A DNA stretch of 64,000 nucleotides from Lolium rigidum (GCF_022539505.1 NC_061508.1:264250736-264314735); one strand, 5' to 3'; shown: positions 10,131-22,225, numbered from the stretch's first letter. Program-made: numbers and translations. The notes: generated by a model from the letters alone, not told the origin.

Positions 10131-12559
10131 GTGCGGCGGCCGGTTGCTTCCGGCAGGATGATCGCCACCGGCAATTTCTTCCACATCCAGCCGAGCACCT
10201 ACCGGCCCGCCTCGTCGCCTCTCAAGCACGCCTGGATGGTGCCGATCGGCTCCATCAACCTCTTCGTTGGGCTCGCCGGCGTTAGCGACCCCTCTGAGCC
10301 TCGCCCCGGTCGCTCGCACGACCCCTTCGCGCCAGGGCAGCTCCTCACTTGCTACTCGCCCGGTCCACCGGCGAGGTATACGCGGAGGCTGAGGCGGCCA
10401 CGGAAGACGATGCCGAGTCGGCGGTCGTGGCACCAACCGCCAACTCCACCATTGCCTCGGCGGCCGCCGACTCCGCCGACACCGCTCCAGCCGCCGACTC
10501 CACCGACACCATCCCAGTCATCGACTCCGTCATCGCCGCGATCGATGCCGACTTCACCGACATCATCGCTATAACGTCGGTTGCAGGATCCACCGCTGCG
10601 TCCCCGACTGCCCGCTCCGTCGCCACAGCGTCAACCAAGGACTCTATCTCCCTAGTCTCCCACCCGAGCGACTTCGAAGGTGGCTTCGAGGACGACTCCA
10701 TCCTCTCCCTCTTCGGCAGCGACTCCCACTCGGACTCCGTCGAGGCCCCGCGCTACCGCTACCCGACCGCAGTCTTCATGGCGGGGGTGAAGAAGAGCAC
10801 CCGGTCGACGCCTTCACCACTCCCCTCCACCGCAACCGCCACCGCAGCCGAGATCGAGGCGCACCGGGCGGCCCTCGAGGAGCGAGAGGAAAAAGGAGCT
10901 CGCCGAAAGGCGAAATTCCGCCTCGAGCAAGATGAAGTGAGGGCCGTATCCCACTATCGTCGGCGGCCGAAACCGCCGGCGCATGGAGCGCGCCCGTGCG
11001 AACGACTTTCCCGGCGCACGCCTTAACCCCGACGACCCGGACGGAGAAATCCGGGTCGCCCGAATCCAAAACCCGACATCCCGGAAGGAAGTCGGGCTGC
11101 TGCGGATAGAGCGGCGCGCGGAGCACCTCCGCCACCCCCACCACCACCACCCGAAGTTCCTCGGGCAGGATTCGACGCCAACGGCCTACCGCTGCACTCG
11201 TCTCCCGGCCGACAACGTTGCGGTACTGCACGAGGCCGTCCTCGCAAGAATCCCGAAGCGGGAGACGGTGCAATCCTCGTCCGGCACGCCAAGGCTTTGG
11301 TAGCCAAGGCATTGGAGCAGCAACACGCCGCAGCCGACTCGCAAGGGCGACTCTATTCGCGCACATCCGTCAGTCGCGCGGCGTCGTCAGACGCGGCAAA
11401 CCGCGCAATCGTCAACGCCAACAACGGCCCACCCCCGGCACCGCGCGCGGCCCACTCGTCTAACAGCCGAGTCGAGCCGCGCCCCGCGCGGTGATGGTCG
11501 CCGCCAACGGGCAGCCAGTCGACGCCCGAACCCACATCGTCAATGATCAAGAATGGCGGGCGCGCAACCGATTGAACGACCGCCACGCCGATGAAGCCCC
11601 GCGCCAGAGCGCGTTCACCCGAATCGGCCCCGCTTGCTTCGGGCCGATGATCAGAGGCGAGCCGTACCACTGTGGGGTTCAAAGGACCCCGCGACATCGA
11701 GAAGTACGACACACACATCGACCCTACCGTCTGGATCGACTCGTACGCCATGGCAATGGGGATCCAGGGCCACTCCGAGCTGCTCGCAGCACGCTACCTG
11801 CCTCTCATGATGGACGGCGTCAATCGCCACTGGTTCAACACCCTCACCGTCAACAACATCGACTCATTCATCCAGCACTGCTCGCAGCGGGAAGAAGCCC
11901 GCGCCGCATTCATCCAGCACTTCGCCAGCGCGTACACCTGTGCCACAACCATAGAAGACCTGGATCGCTGCGTCCAAGGCCCGCGCGAGTCGACCCGCCG
12001 GTGGGTGCAGCGCCGGCGAGGACATGTGGACGACCTCCGGCGGCATCGGCACGGACACGGCAATCTACGCTTCCGACGCTGCTGCCGGTATGAACCACTA
12101 AGCGCCAAGCTCCGTCGCGTCGGCGAGGGATAATATCTCAATCTCCGAACTCTTCGACATCGCCACCCGCTACGCCGACGAAGACCCTACGGTCGACTCG
12201 GACAACGAAGTACGGTCAACGACGCAATCGCCGCCCTGCGCACACGGAGCCCCGGCGTGGCGACTACCGGTTCGCCGGCCGGTCTCAACAACGGCAAGCG
12301 CCGCGGAGAGGGAGGACACAACGAGCTGGTCGCCACCACCGATTACGAGCAGCGCGAGACAAAATCATTCCGGCGCGACACTCGCGCACCTCGGGAGGAT
12401 CGGCCCCAACCCAAGCGCTTCGACGCCCGCAGCCTCCTAGACGCACCATGCATCTATCACAGCAAGGAGGGCAAGCCCGCCAATCAGACGACGGGAAATT
12501 GCTACTCCCCGAAGCGAGATAGAAAGAGCCCGCCGCGCCAAGGAAAACGACGGCGGTAA
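10131..12559 (+). pseudogene. TE-B gag
   Basis: The N-terminal part (10131-11026, two frames) is Ala/Asp/Thr-rich, then has YPTAVFMAGV and a charged helical stretch (AEIEAHRAALEEREEK). The capsid part is in the frame 11672-12133: DPTVWIDSYAMAM, LPLMMDGVNRHWFNTL and IDSFIQHCSQREEARAAFIQHF, matching the Retrotrans_gag fold. The C-terminus (12257-12559) has CIYHSKEGKPANQTTGNC, a CxxH...C zinc-knuckle-like motif. Frameshifts near 10350, 11020, 11500 and 12060 disrupt it. Gag would build the particle that packages the RNA. Confidence 0.78.
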
Positions 12560-12799
12560 CCAGCACAAAGACCGTGCCAAAGACCAAGACCAGCACAAGG
12601 GAGAGGGCTTCGGTCGCAGCGCCGGCTCGCTCCACACCTTCACCGGGGTCGGCGGCCGGCGGGACAGGAAGGTCCTCGCAAGGGCGGTGGCGGTACACGC
12701 GGTCATACTTTCCGACGTGCCCCGGTGGCTTAGCCGGTCCGAGCAAAGCATCACCCGGAGCCGCGAAGACCACGCCCCCGCATCGAGTACCCCGGGCGA

Positions 12800-13440
12800 G
12801 TGGCGCTAGTCGTCGAGCCTAAGGTCGCCGACTACGGCTACCAAAAACCACGATGGACGGGGAAGCTCCATCAACATTATGTACTACGAAACCTTCCGGC
12901 GGCTTGGCCTACCGGACTCACGCCTCGAGAACACCAAGGTTACGTTCCACGGCATCGTCCACGGGCGGAAGGCCTTCCCGATCGGCAAAGTGACGTTGCC
13001 GGTCACCTTCGGCACGCCCGTGAACTACCGTACCGAGCGGATAACGTTCGAGGTGGTGAACTTCCGCAGCTCCTACCACTCTGCGTACTCGGCGGGCGGG
13101 CGTTCGCCCGCTTCATGGCGACCCCACACTACGCATACAACATGATGAAGATGCCAGGGCCTCGAGGCGTCATCACCGTCCACGGCGATCCGGAGATGGC
13201 GTTGGAATGCGAGGATGACAGCGCCAAGCTCGCCGACGCCGTCATCGCCGACGAACAAGACAACTCCGCCGAGCTCGCCAAGTACCCAGTCGACCGCAAC
13301 GACCCCGCCATCCTGGAGAAGCCAGCCGAGCTCGACTCGTCCGCAACAACCTTCAAGGCCGCAGCAGGGCACTCGCCAAGTAGATCTTGTAGAAAACGAT
13401 CCAAGTAGGCAAGTTACCATTGGGACGGGCCTGTCCGCCC
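12800..13440 (+). pseudogene. TE-B aspartic protease and linker
   Basis: Across a frame change near 12850 the sequence shows the MDGGSSINIMY-type active site (about 12852-12885) and FHGIVHGRKAFPIGKVTLPV. Then comes FARFMATPHYAYNMMKMPG (about 13105-13160), the conserved Tat protease/RT linker. It would process gag-pol. Frameshifts inactivate it. Confidence 0.75.
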
Positions 13441-14865
13441 AATAGGAAAGCGCGCTCATCAAGTTCCTCCGTGAGAATCGAGATATCTTTGCATGGAAAC
13501 CGTCGACATGCCGGGTGTCCCGAGAGAACTTGCTGAGCACAAATTACACGTCGATCCCACCGCGCGACCCGTTAGGCAGGCAATGCGTCCTGTGGGAGAA
13601 GAACGGCGACGCGCCATCGCCGAAGAAGTAAACCGGCTACTCGCTGCCGGCTTCATCATAGAAATCAAGCACCCAAAATGGCTAGCAAACCCAGTCCTAG
13701 TGCTAAAGAAAAACAAGACGTGGCGAATGTGTATCGACTACACAAGCCTCAACAGCGCGTGTCCCAAGGACCCATTCGTCCTACCGCGAATCGACCCGGA
13801 TTATCGACGCGGTCGCCGGGTCCGAGTCGCTATGCTTCCTTGATGCATACTCCGGGTACAATCATATAAAGATGGCCAAGGAAGACCAGGAGAAGACAGC
13901 ATTCATCACGCCCCTAGGCGCCTACTGCTACACGTCCATGACCTTCGGCCTCAAGAACGCCGGAGCAACATACCAGCGGTGCATGAACAGCTGCCTGGAA
14001 AGCCAGATCGGCCGCAATGTGCATGTCTACATCGACGACGTGGTGGTCAAATCGACTCGCCGAGACCGACCTCGTCAGGGACCTCGCCGAAACATTCGCC
14101 AACTTACGGCGGTACAAGATCAAGCTCAACCCTTTGAAATGCACCTTCGGGGTTCCATCGGGACAACCGCTAGGCTACGTCGTCTCCAAGCGAGGCATCG
14201 AGCCCAACCCGGAGAAGACACCGGCGGTCATGCGCACCAAGCAGCCGACTTGCCTAGTCGACGCGCGAGAAACTCGCCGGTCGAGTCGCCGCCCTCGGTC
14301 GCTTCATACCCCGGCTCGGAGACAAGGCCATGCCACTCTACCGCTTGCTCAAGAAGTCGGAATCATTCAGGTGGACGGACGAGGCGCGGCGGGCCCGGAA
14401 GAACTCCGGCAAGCTCTCTCGAATGCCCCTATCCTCGCGGCCCCGCCGCCAAAAGAAACCATGCTCCTATACGTCGCCGCGTCGAACCGCGCTATAAGCG
14501 CGGTCATGGTCGTCGAACGGAAGGAAGAAGGAAGGGAGCAACCGGTACAACGCCCGGTCTACTACATCAGCGAAGCCTTAATCGAATCCAAGCAGCGGTA
14601 TCCACACTACCAAAAGCTGGTGTACGCAGTCCTCAGGGCCCAGCGGCGACTGGCCCCTTACTTCCACGAGCACCCCATCAAGTTAATCGCCTCAACACCA
14701 CTCGCCGACATCATCCGCAACCGCGACGCAACCGGCTGGATCGCCAAGTGGGCAGTCGAGCTCGGCATCCACAACATCACCTACGAGTCACGCCATGCCA
14801 TCAAATCTCAGGCACTCGCCGACTTCCTCGCCGATTGGGAAGAGGCCCAGCAGCCAAGCTCCCCC
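13441..14865 (+). pseudogene. TE-B reverse transcriptase and first RNase H
   Basis: Segments of the gypsy RT lie in alternating frames: EEVNRLLAAGFI, VLKKNKTWRMCIDYTSLN (about 13695-13755), FGLKNAGATYQRCMNS (13944-13990) and catalytic VYIDDVVVKS (about 14026-14055), then LGYVVSKRGIEPNPEK. The connected RNase H (about 14400-14840) keeps VYYISEALIESKQRYPHYQK and ALADFLADWEE. Frame changes occur near 13800, 14050 and 14250. Confidence 0.86.
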
Positions 14866-14869
14866 GCGG

Positions 14870-15300
14870 ACCTTAAACACTGGACACTGCACTTCGACGG
14901 TTCTAAAAACCTCGAAGGGGCGGGCGCAGGAGTCGTCCTCACATCGCCAAAGGGCGAGACAGTGAAGTATGTCCTGCAACTTAGATTCGAGCCCTGCACC
15001 AACAACATGGCCGAGTACGAGGCGCTCCTACACGGCATGCGAGTCGCAAAAGAGATGGGCGCAACACGGCTGCGCTGCCTCGGCGATTCCGACCTAGTCG
15101 CCGGCCGGACCTCCGGCACACTGTGACGCCACCGACGCCAACATGATCGCGTACAAGCGCGCCATCGACCAAGCCGGCGCCGGCTTCGCCGGCCACGTCG
15201 TCGAATGGGTCGACAGGCGCAAGAACGAAGAAGCCGATGCGTTAGCCGGAATCGGGTCCAAGCGACTCCAACCTCCTCCGGGCGTCGTCTCGGACATCCT
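14870..15300 (+). pseudogene. TE-B additional (second) RNase H domain
   Basis: HWTLHFDGSKNLEGAGAGVV (about 14880-14937), CTNNMAEYEALLHGMRVAK (about 14995-15050) and CLGDSDLV give the three acidic residues of an RNase HI fold, separate from the RT-linked domain. The tail VDRRKNEEADALAGIGSK (about 15210-15263) matches the end of the same domain in TE-A (SNEEADTLANIGS). A frame break lies near 15100-15130. This extra domain marks the Tat branch. Confidence 0.82.
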
Positions 15301-16657
15301 CGGCCACCCTCGGTGCGCGCACCACGCGAGCTGGACATTGCCGAGCCACCTGCTCCCGACTCCACCTTAGTTGCACTCGCCGCCGACGACATCGATTGGA
15401 CCGAGCCATACATAAGCTACCTTGAGCGCCGAGCACCGCCAATGGATGAAGCCAAAGCACGGGCCATCGTGCGCGGATGCAAGTCCTTCACCATTATCAA
15501 CAATGAGCTATACAAGCGCGGTGTCTCGGGAGTGTTCCAACGATGCGTCGCTACTGCGGAAGGGCGCAACATCCTGCGCGACATCCACGCGAGGGACTGC
15601 GGCCACCATGCAGGCGCGCGTTCAATCGTCACCAAGGCCTTTCGTCACGGCTTCTACTGGCCAACAGCCCACGAAGATGCAATCGCCCTCGTCCGTTCGT
15701 GCGCCGGGTGCCAAAAGTATGCAAGCCAGTCGCACATGCCAGGGTCGGCATTGAAGACCATCCCCCTCACCTGGCCCTTCGCCGTGTGGGGCATGGACAT
15801 GGTGGGAAAATTCAAAACGGCCCCCGGCGGATATACTCACCTCCTGGTGGCGGTGGACAAGTTCACCAAATGGGTAGAAGCAAAGCCCATAAAGAAGTGC
15901 GACGGGAAGACAGCCACAAAGTTCCTACGCGAGCTTATCTATCGGTATGGCTACCCTCACAGTATCATAACCGACAATGGCACCAACTTCGCTAAAGGGG
16001 AAATGGCTGACTTCGCGAAGAGAAGGGCATCCGACTCGATCTCGCCTCGGTCGCCCACCCCGAGTCGAACGGCCAAGCGAGAAAGGGCAAACCAGAGCAT
16101 CCTTCACGGACTCAAACCGCGCCTGGTCGTGCCCCTAGAGCGAGCAGCCGGTTGCTGGGCAGAGGAGCTCTCTTCAGTACTATGGGGCATCCGCACAACG
16201 CCTAACAGGTCAACCGACTTCACGCCTTTCTTCCTGGTGTATGGCGCCGAGGCCGTTATGCCTACGGACATCGCCTACGACTCGCCTCGGGTCGCCAACT
16301 ACGCCGAAGAATACAACGAGCGAGCTCGCCAAGATGACGTCGACCTCCTCGACGAGGCCAGAGACCTCGCACTCTCCGGAACCGCCATCTACCAGACAGG
16401 ACCTCCGTCGCTACCACGGTCGCCGTGTTCGGAGTCGCTCCTTCCAAGTCGGCGACCTGGTACTCCGGCTAATCCCGAGACAAGAAAGGGATGCACAAGC
16501 TGTCCCCACCCGGGAAGGACCGTTCGCCGTCGGCCGCATACTCGGCAACGACTCCTACTACCTCATCGACGTCCGCAAGGACGACAAAGGCGAGCCACTC
16601 ACCAAAGAGGTGGAGCGTCCACGGAACATCAACCTCCTCCGACGGTTTTATACCTAA
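15301..16657 (+). pseudogene. TE-B integrase
   Basis: One long frame (about 15205-16060) has the zinc finger CGHHAG and CAGCQKY (15598-15720), core residues in WGMDMVGKFKTAPGG (15788-15833) and IITDNGTNF (15964-15990). The third acidic site lies after a frame break near 16020. Later parts show WGIRTTPNRSTDFTPFFLVYGAEAV and, in another frame, INLLRRFYT before a stop at 16657. An intact enzyme would integrate element DNA. Confidence 0.85.
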
Positions 16658-17520
16658 GGACAAAAATGTAGCCCGAAAATTCGGAGGTTAATAAAAATCG
16701 CCGACCATTTTGATCTCCGGCTTCGACTCGCCCCTCCCTCACCCGCCGGATATCCCCATCTCTCATCCCGGTACATACCGGCCCGGTCGCCGCGATAAGC
16801 GACTAGGTGCCGAGAGACCTCCGGTCGCCGCTGCTTGGAAGAGCGAAGTCCACGATCGGCCAAGTAGCCGAGCTAACATGGGCATGATGGCGTGACCGGG
16901 CGCAACACCGGGTCCGGCCACCCACCACCCCTTACGCCGTCGGGTGAAAACGGCGGCCGGAACCCACAGCGAGGGCCGCATGCTCGGCCAGCCCCACGGG
17001 CCACGGCGACCGCCTTGTGCTACGATATACTGCACACCAATGCCCTCCTCTACCTTAGGGCTGGCGAGTTGCGTGGCTAAGTACTTCGACTAGGGACCCC
17101 GCAAAACGGACCCGCGGCTCGCCAAGGAAAATACGCCCGCAATGACCCCCTTTGGAGTCGCCTAGCGGCTGGCTCACCGAGCCACGACGAGTGGCGCGCT
17201 ACATCCGAACAGCGCAAACTACAACTCACCGCTACTCCACCCATGAGGCTGCTATTCGTACTATAATGACTACGTACTGCGACTGGGGACGCCCAGCTCG
17301 AAAAGGAAAACAGTCAAGTCAATAGCCTTCATCGGGGTCGCAAGGCGACTGGCCCGAAGGCCATGGATAGTCGGAACCAACTCCAACGCATCGCCGCCAC
17401 AAATAACGCAAATTCAAAAGCAAACCACCAAATTATATTTAAGCAAAAGTTATCACTGTATTTACAACTGACACCCGCTCGCGGGAATCCAAGCTACTTC
17501 TTACACAGGGACTCAAGAAA
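16658..17520 (+). other. TE-B non-coding GC-rich spacer between pol and the antisense gene
   Basis: No convincing coding signal on either strand. The sequence is full of short CGACT/ACTCGCC words also seen in the minisatellite downstream. Confidence 0.55.
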
Positions 17521-20500
17521 CTACGAGGACGACCCCGGAGCCCCCTCTACGACAGGCTCGACGCCACCATCGCCGTGACGAAACTTCGGCGTGTACAGCA
17601 CGACCGGATATGTCGACAATGAGCCGGCGGCCGCGGCATGGAAGAGGCGCTCCGCGGGGTAGTCCACCGGGCCTGGCTCCTTCTCCGCGTCCCCAGGCGC
17701 CGCTTGGCTGGGGATGTGAGTCTCCAAGTCCGCGGTCGCCAGTACTCGGTCGGCGAAGGGGCGAACCGCATCCATCAGCCGCAGCACTTCGGCAACATCG
17801 AACTCGCCAGTCTCCGAGGGAAAGCCAGCGGTGACCTCCTCCACATCGAACCCCTCGGAGTAGTGCGCCAGCACCATGCTCAAAGCCATGGTAATACCAA
17901 CGCGGCAGGAGGAGCGGCGAAGCCAGTCAACAACGGCCGGAATGTTGGACACGGCCTTGAAGACGGACGGCGTGTCCCGCGGAATCACCTCCCGCGGACT
18001 CGAGTGCTCGGAGCGCGGCCGGTATCTCCCCCGCATAGGCGATGATACGCGCGGTCGCGGTCGACAGGCATTCCCGCGGAGTCGCCGTCTCCACGAAGTC
18101 GCACGTACCTGCAATCAACAACACAAAGGAAAAAATGAGAACTCCCCTTCAACGCCGACTCGCCATGCTCGGGGACTGGCCCCCGAAGCCGACTCGCCAT
18201 GCTCGGGGACTGGCCCCCGAAGTCGACTCGCCATGCTCGGGGACTGGCCCCCGAAGCCGACTCGCCATGCTCGGGGACTGGCCCCCGAAGTCGACTCGCC
18301 ATGCTCGGGGACTGGCCCCCGAAGCCGATTCGCCATGCTTGGGGACTGGCCCCCGAAGCCGACTCGCCGCGCTCGGGGACTGGCCCTCGAAGCCGACTCG
18401 CCACACTCGGGGACTGACCCCCGAGGCCGACTCGCCACGCTCGAGGACTGGCCCCCGAGGCCGGCTCGCCACGATCGGATGCTCGAATCCCCGGCAAATA
18501 AACGAGCAAGCGCGAAGACGGGAACTTACCAAGAATGCGCCGCGACATCTCTCGACGAACGCCTCAAAGTTGGTCTTCTCGGCCTGCACCGCCGGGACGA
18601 TGCCCTCGGACGCCTCCTTTTCCGCAGCAAGCTCCTTGGCGTGCTGCTCGCTTCAAGGCCGCAACCTCCTCCCGCGAGGACGCGGCAGCCCCACGCGCGG
18701 AGTCCCGCGCTCGGTCGCGGCCGCCGGCTTTCCCTTGTACTCGGTGATGACGTCTTCCGGTTCCCGGCCCTTCGCTCCAGGACCTTCGTCGGATCCGCCA
18801 CCTCCGCTTTCGCCCTTTTCCGGGCCTCTTAGGCTTGCTTGCGCCGGAAGTCGGCTTCGCGGTAGAAAGATTCCTTGACGAATCCTTCCCGAGCCCCGGC
18901 AAGAGCCTTTCACTGCGCCTCGCTGCAAAAAATAGAAGATGGTGAGCACGAAAGATCGGTCGGGGCTAGTGATACCGAAAGAGGAAGGCGAGCGGGCGTG
19001 ACTTACGCCCGAGCAATCAACTTCCGGTTCTTTTGAGCCGCCTCCTCCACGAGCGCGGCCAATCGCTTAACCTCCGCCTGCAAAAATCCAAAAACAATGC
19101 CAAAGGTCAACAAAGGAAAACCAGACGGTCAAAAGGAGACTCGACTCGCCCCTTCAGACCAAGTCGACCCTCGGGGACTGGGGGCGACTAGACTACGAGT
19201 TCAGAGACACTCACCGCGTGTGCTTCACCAAGCGCCGTGTGGAGCTCAGCGAAGGTCAAGGTAGAAGGCGGCGGATGGCGCGACTCGGCCGCCTCTCCCG
19301 CCTGCGTCACCGCCTCAGTCGACGGCGCCTCGCCCGCCCGCGTGTCGGCGTCATCGGGCGGGGCCCGGTCCCTGGCAGCCTTGGACCGGCGCTCCTTCAG
19401 TGGCTCCGAGAGGCCGCCCTTCTCGACGACGTTATCCTCGACCTCGGGCGCCTTCTGCCCCTCGGTCGACCCGACGACCGCCGACCCCTTCTCCACCATG
19501 GGTGGAACGACGTCCGGTCCCATCGCTGCACTCGCCATACCCCCGTGAGCCATGCTGGGTAGAGGAAAGACTTTGGCGGTGGGCTCGGCGTGGCTGGCGC
19601 CCACCTTCTTAGCTTGGCTCGCGGTGGCGGGCTTTTCCGGAGCCGACCCCGCGCCCCCAAGGTCGGACGGCGCCGCTTTCTTCTCAGCGGCTTTCTTCTT
19701 CGCCTCAGCCGCCCTCGTGGCCGCCACCCCAGCCACGGCCGGCTTCACCAAGGTCTTCTTCTTGGACCTACAGGGAGGCAAGGTGAGTCGACACCCAATC
19801 CCGGCACAAGGAGAACAAGTTTGACAAGGAGCACTTACTTCACTGTGGGGATTGCTTTTACGCCGGGGCCGGCTCGAGCTCCCGCATCGATCGCATCCTT
19901 CAAGGGGCGCTGAAGCCTCATGGAACCCTCCAGGAGAGTGGGGCGCAGGCGCTTCGACAGCGGCTCGGCCCCTTCTTTGGAAGGCTCCGCCTCGCCCTCC
20001 GGGCGAGAGGTCGCCTCCTCTTCAACCGCGCCACGGGACGAGGACCCGGCACTCCTCTTCGTCCCGCGCGGGAGTCCGATGAAGTCTCGCGCCTCGGAGT
20101 CCGACTCGGTGCGCTCCTCCTCGTCGTCGACCTCTTCCTCTTCGCCTTCGGTCATTTACGGTGGCTCCTTCCCGGCAAGGGGGGGAAGGTGGTCAGCGAT
20201 CTTCTGCCAGTGCTACATTTGAATCAAGGAAACGAGTCAGAAAAGAAGAGACGCGGCCAAGCCGTGCGGAGTCACTATACTAAATATTACCTGGGGCGCC
20301 GGGGTTTCTTCGGAATAGGGCTGCAGGCCATCCTCGAAGGAGGTAAAGGTGGCCGTGGTGATCTTGGCGAGCGCCTTCCGGTACTCGCTCTCGTCCCACT
20401 CAGTCGCTGTCGACCGGGTGCAGTCGTTCTGCCCCCGGTACTCCCACATGGGGTGAGCTCGGCACCGCAGGGGGATCGGCCGCCGGCCAAGCCAACGGTT

Positions 20501-21171
20501 GTACATATCGACCGCCGTCGAGCCGCTATCCTTCAGGCGCACGGATCGCTTGGCGCATCTCCTTCACCACCTCCTCCTCGCTCGTGCGGCGGCGGCCGGA
20601 CATTGAGGCGCCGCGGGGACGCTTGGCTCGGGGGCCGTGCGGGGAATGCGGACCTCGCCGGGGAGTATACTCCTTGGCATAAAACCGGAAGCGGCGCCAC
20701 GGCGGCTGCGCCTTCTTGGGGAGCGCCATGTCAATGAAGCTTTCCCCGGACTTCACCTGGAAGGTGATCCCGCCGTTCGGGATGAGCGCTTCGCTGTTCT
20801 TGCCGGCCCGAGTCGCCCGCCCGTGGAAGATGGACACCCACAGCGGGAAGTAGGGCGGACAGCCCAAGTAGCATTCGCACAACGCCACGAACGGAGAAAT
20901 GCGGTTGGACGCCGTGCGGCCCGAGGTCGGAGACCTTGATGCTGTAGAAGGCTAGCAGCTGCCGGAGGAAATCGGAGGTGGGGAGAGCGAACCCGCGATC
21001 GAGGAAGCTCAGGAAGATCACGAACTCCCCGGGCCGCGGGAGGGGCTCCACCTCGTTCGCCGGCGGAACTCGCCATCGCTCTTTGTCGAACTCTGGGATG
21101 ACCCCGGAAGCGACGTACGGGAGGAGAGATTCCCGCGTGACCTTCGACTTGCCCCAGCCTTTCGTCGCCAT
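17521..21171 (-). pseudogene. TE-B antisense intron-containing gene (gypsy-type transposon domain protein)
   Basis: The ATG is at 21171-21169 (MATKGWGKSK). The N-terminal domain has VIFLSFLDRGFALPTSDFL and LAFYSIKVSDLGPH and, in shifted frames, NRWLGRRPIPLRCRAHPMW (about 20499-20440). Introns with GT-AG borders are visible on the minus strand: 20290-20213 (78 nt), about 19838-19769, and 18529-18109 (421 nt, filled by a minisatellite). Middle exons are acidic (EGEEEEVDDEEERTESDSE) and Ala/Lys-rich. The last exon (about 18108-17521) has VVDWLRRSSCRVGITMAL and GFPSETGEFDVAEVLRLMD. Frame changes near 20890 and 20540 suggest it no longer codes. Function is unknown. Confidence 0.72.
18154..18476. 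repeat. 34-bp minisatellite, about 9.5 copies, inside an intron
   Basis: Units start at 18154, 18188, 18222 and so on every 34 bases to 18460. The core GCTCGGGGACTGGCCCCCGA contains CTCGGGGACT, which is also the end of the TE-B polypurine tract (21690-21699). Early units alternate by single substitutions; the last three are more diverged. The array lies within the intron 18529-18109 of the antisense gene. Confidence 0.93.
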
Positions 21172-21263
21172 GGATGCGTGTGAAGCTTGGAATGAAGATG
21201 AGATGGGGAGAAGATGGGAGAAGAATGCGGAGGAGTGGTGAACCCTAATCCCAGGGGCAGCCC

Positions 21264-21269
21264 TTTATA
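21264..21269 (-). promoter_or_regulatory. TATA box of the TE-B antisense gene
   Basis: On the minus strand TATAAA lies about 95 bases before the ATG at 21171, a normal plant spacing for TATA box, transcription start and short leader. Confidence 0.6.
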
Positions 21270-21700
21270 CCGTCCACACTCGCCCGGATTAAGGATGAAA
21301 TCTGTTCGTTAATCCGTCCCGAATCGCCGCCCCGCAATCAACGGTCAAGATCTGCGCCGTCTCCGGCTGAATGGCCGTTAAACTAGCCGTTAGCGGTCAC
21401 GTCAGGCCCAACGGTCAACAACATGCAAACGGGTCATGCCTCGGTCAACGTGAGATCTAGCCGTTGGCCTCTCCACGTGTCTCGCGTGGTGAATGCGCGC
21501 CCGGCCAGTAAGCGGCGGCCAAGCTAGTCGCCGACGCGTCATACGCCGACTGACTGACCAAGTTTTGGCGACTGGAGACTGGCACCGAGCCCGCGACTTT
21601 ATCTTCGGGAGCCCGGCGGCGATTCACCTCGATCCATCACCGCACCTCTCCAAGACTTGCTCTAGATCCGCGCTTCATCACCACCGCGCTCGGGGACTAC

Positions 21701-22220
21701 TGATGGGGATATGCCCATAGGGGGTGGGTCGCCAGTCCCACTCGCCGTGAAGACGGAGGCCCAGGCGGACTGCCAGTCGCCCAAGCGACTGGGCTCTAAG
21801 GCGACTGGGCCGTGATCCCAAGGAGGAGATCCGTGCGACTGGATTAGAAGATTACTTGCAAGAGGGTTAACGAATCCCGGATTAGTAGCAACTGATACGA
21901 TTCGGAGTTATCGCCATGTAACCCTAGATCGGGGGTGTCTATATAAACCCCCGGGCTTAAACCCTAGAGGACACCTGATTCGAGATCTAATCTCCCATTG
22001 TAAGCTCTCGGCGTAGCCGCCGACTGAGCCCCCCCATTGTAATTCTCCACTGAGCAATAAAGATCTAGCAGGACGTAGGCCTTTTACTCTCCGGAGGGGC
22101 TGAACCTGGGTAAAACCCTTGCGTCTCTTGCACCTCGACCCGTAGATGGCGATGTTCCCTTCCCCTCGCATCAACGAAGTGCTACCCCCTGTAGCATCTG
22201 CCGTGGCCACATCCACGACA
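21701..22220 (+). repeat. TE-B 3' LTR with upstream polypurine tract
   Basis: It starts TGATGGGG directly after GCGCTCGGGGACTAC (polypurine tract, 21686-21700) and ends CCACGACA followed by the CCCGG target duplication (22221-22225). The TATA box TATATAAA is at 21940-21947. Confidence 0.93.
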
Positions 22221-22225
22221 CCCGG

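Larger units (their letters stand above)
9553..22220 (+). mobile_element. TE-B: complete nested Tat/Retand-type Ty3/gypsy element
   Basis: Two LTRs (9553-10068 and 21701-22220) begin TGATGGGGATATGCCC and flank 11.6 kb of internal sequence. The element starts and ends at perfect CCCGG duplications and interrupts TE-A. Internal order: primer site, gag, protease, RT/RNase H, second RNase H, integrase, GC-rich spacer, antisense intron-containing gene, polypurine tract. The LTRs differ by scattered substitutions and small indels. Gag-pol is broken by many frameshifts, so the copy is not autonomous. It is much more GC-rich than TE-A. Confidence 0.93.

Noticed and set aside
14017..14300. Alternative-frame protein in the TE-B RT region
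   Set aside because: The apparent long frames there switch between true RT sequence and out-of-frame reading; only the RT-matching parts are kept in the annotation.
18154..18476. Regular 34-bp direct repeats that could look like a CRISPR array
   Set aside because: Units are contiguous with no unique spacers, and the context is a plant retrotransposon intron. It is a minisatellite.
18042..18878. Long plus- and minus-strand ORFs across the minisatellite
   Set aside because: A 34-bp unit shifts frame each time, so any stop-free unit stays open in all frames. The ORFs follow from the repeat and lie in an intron.
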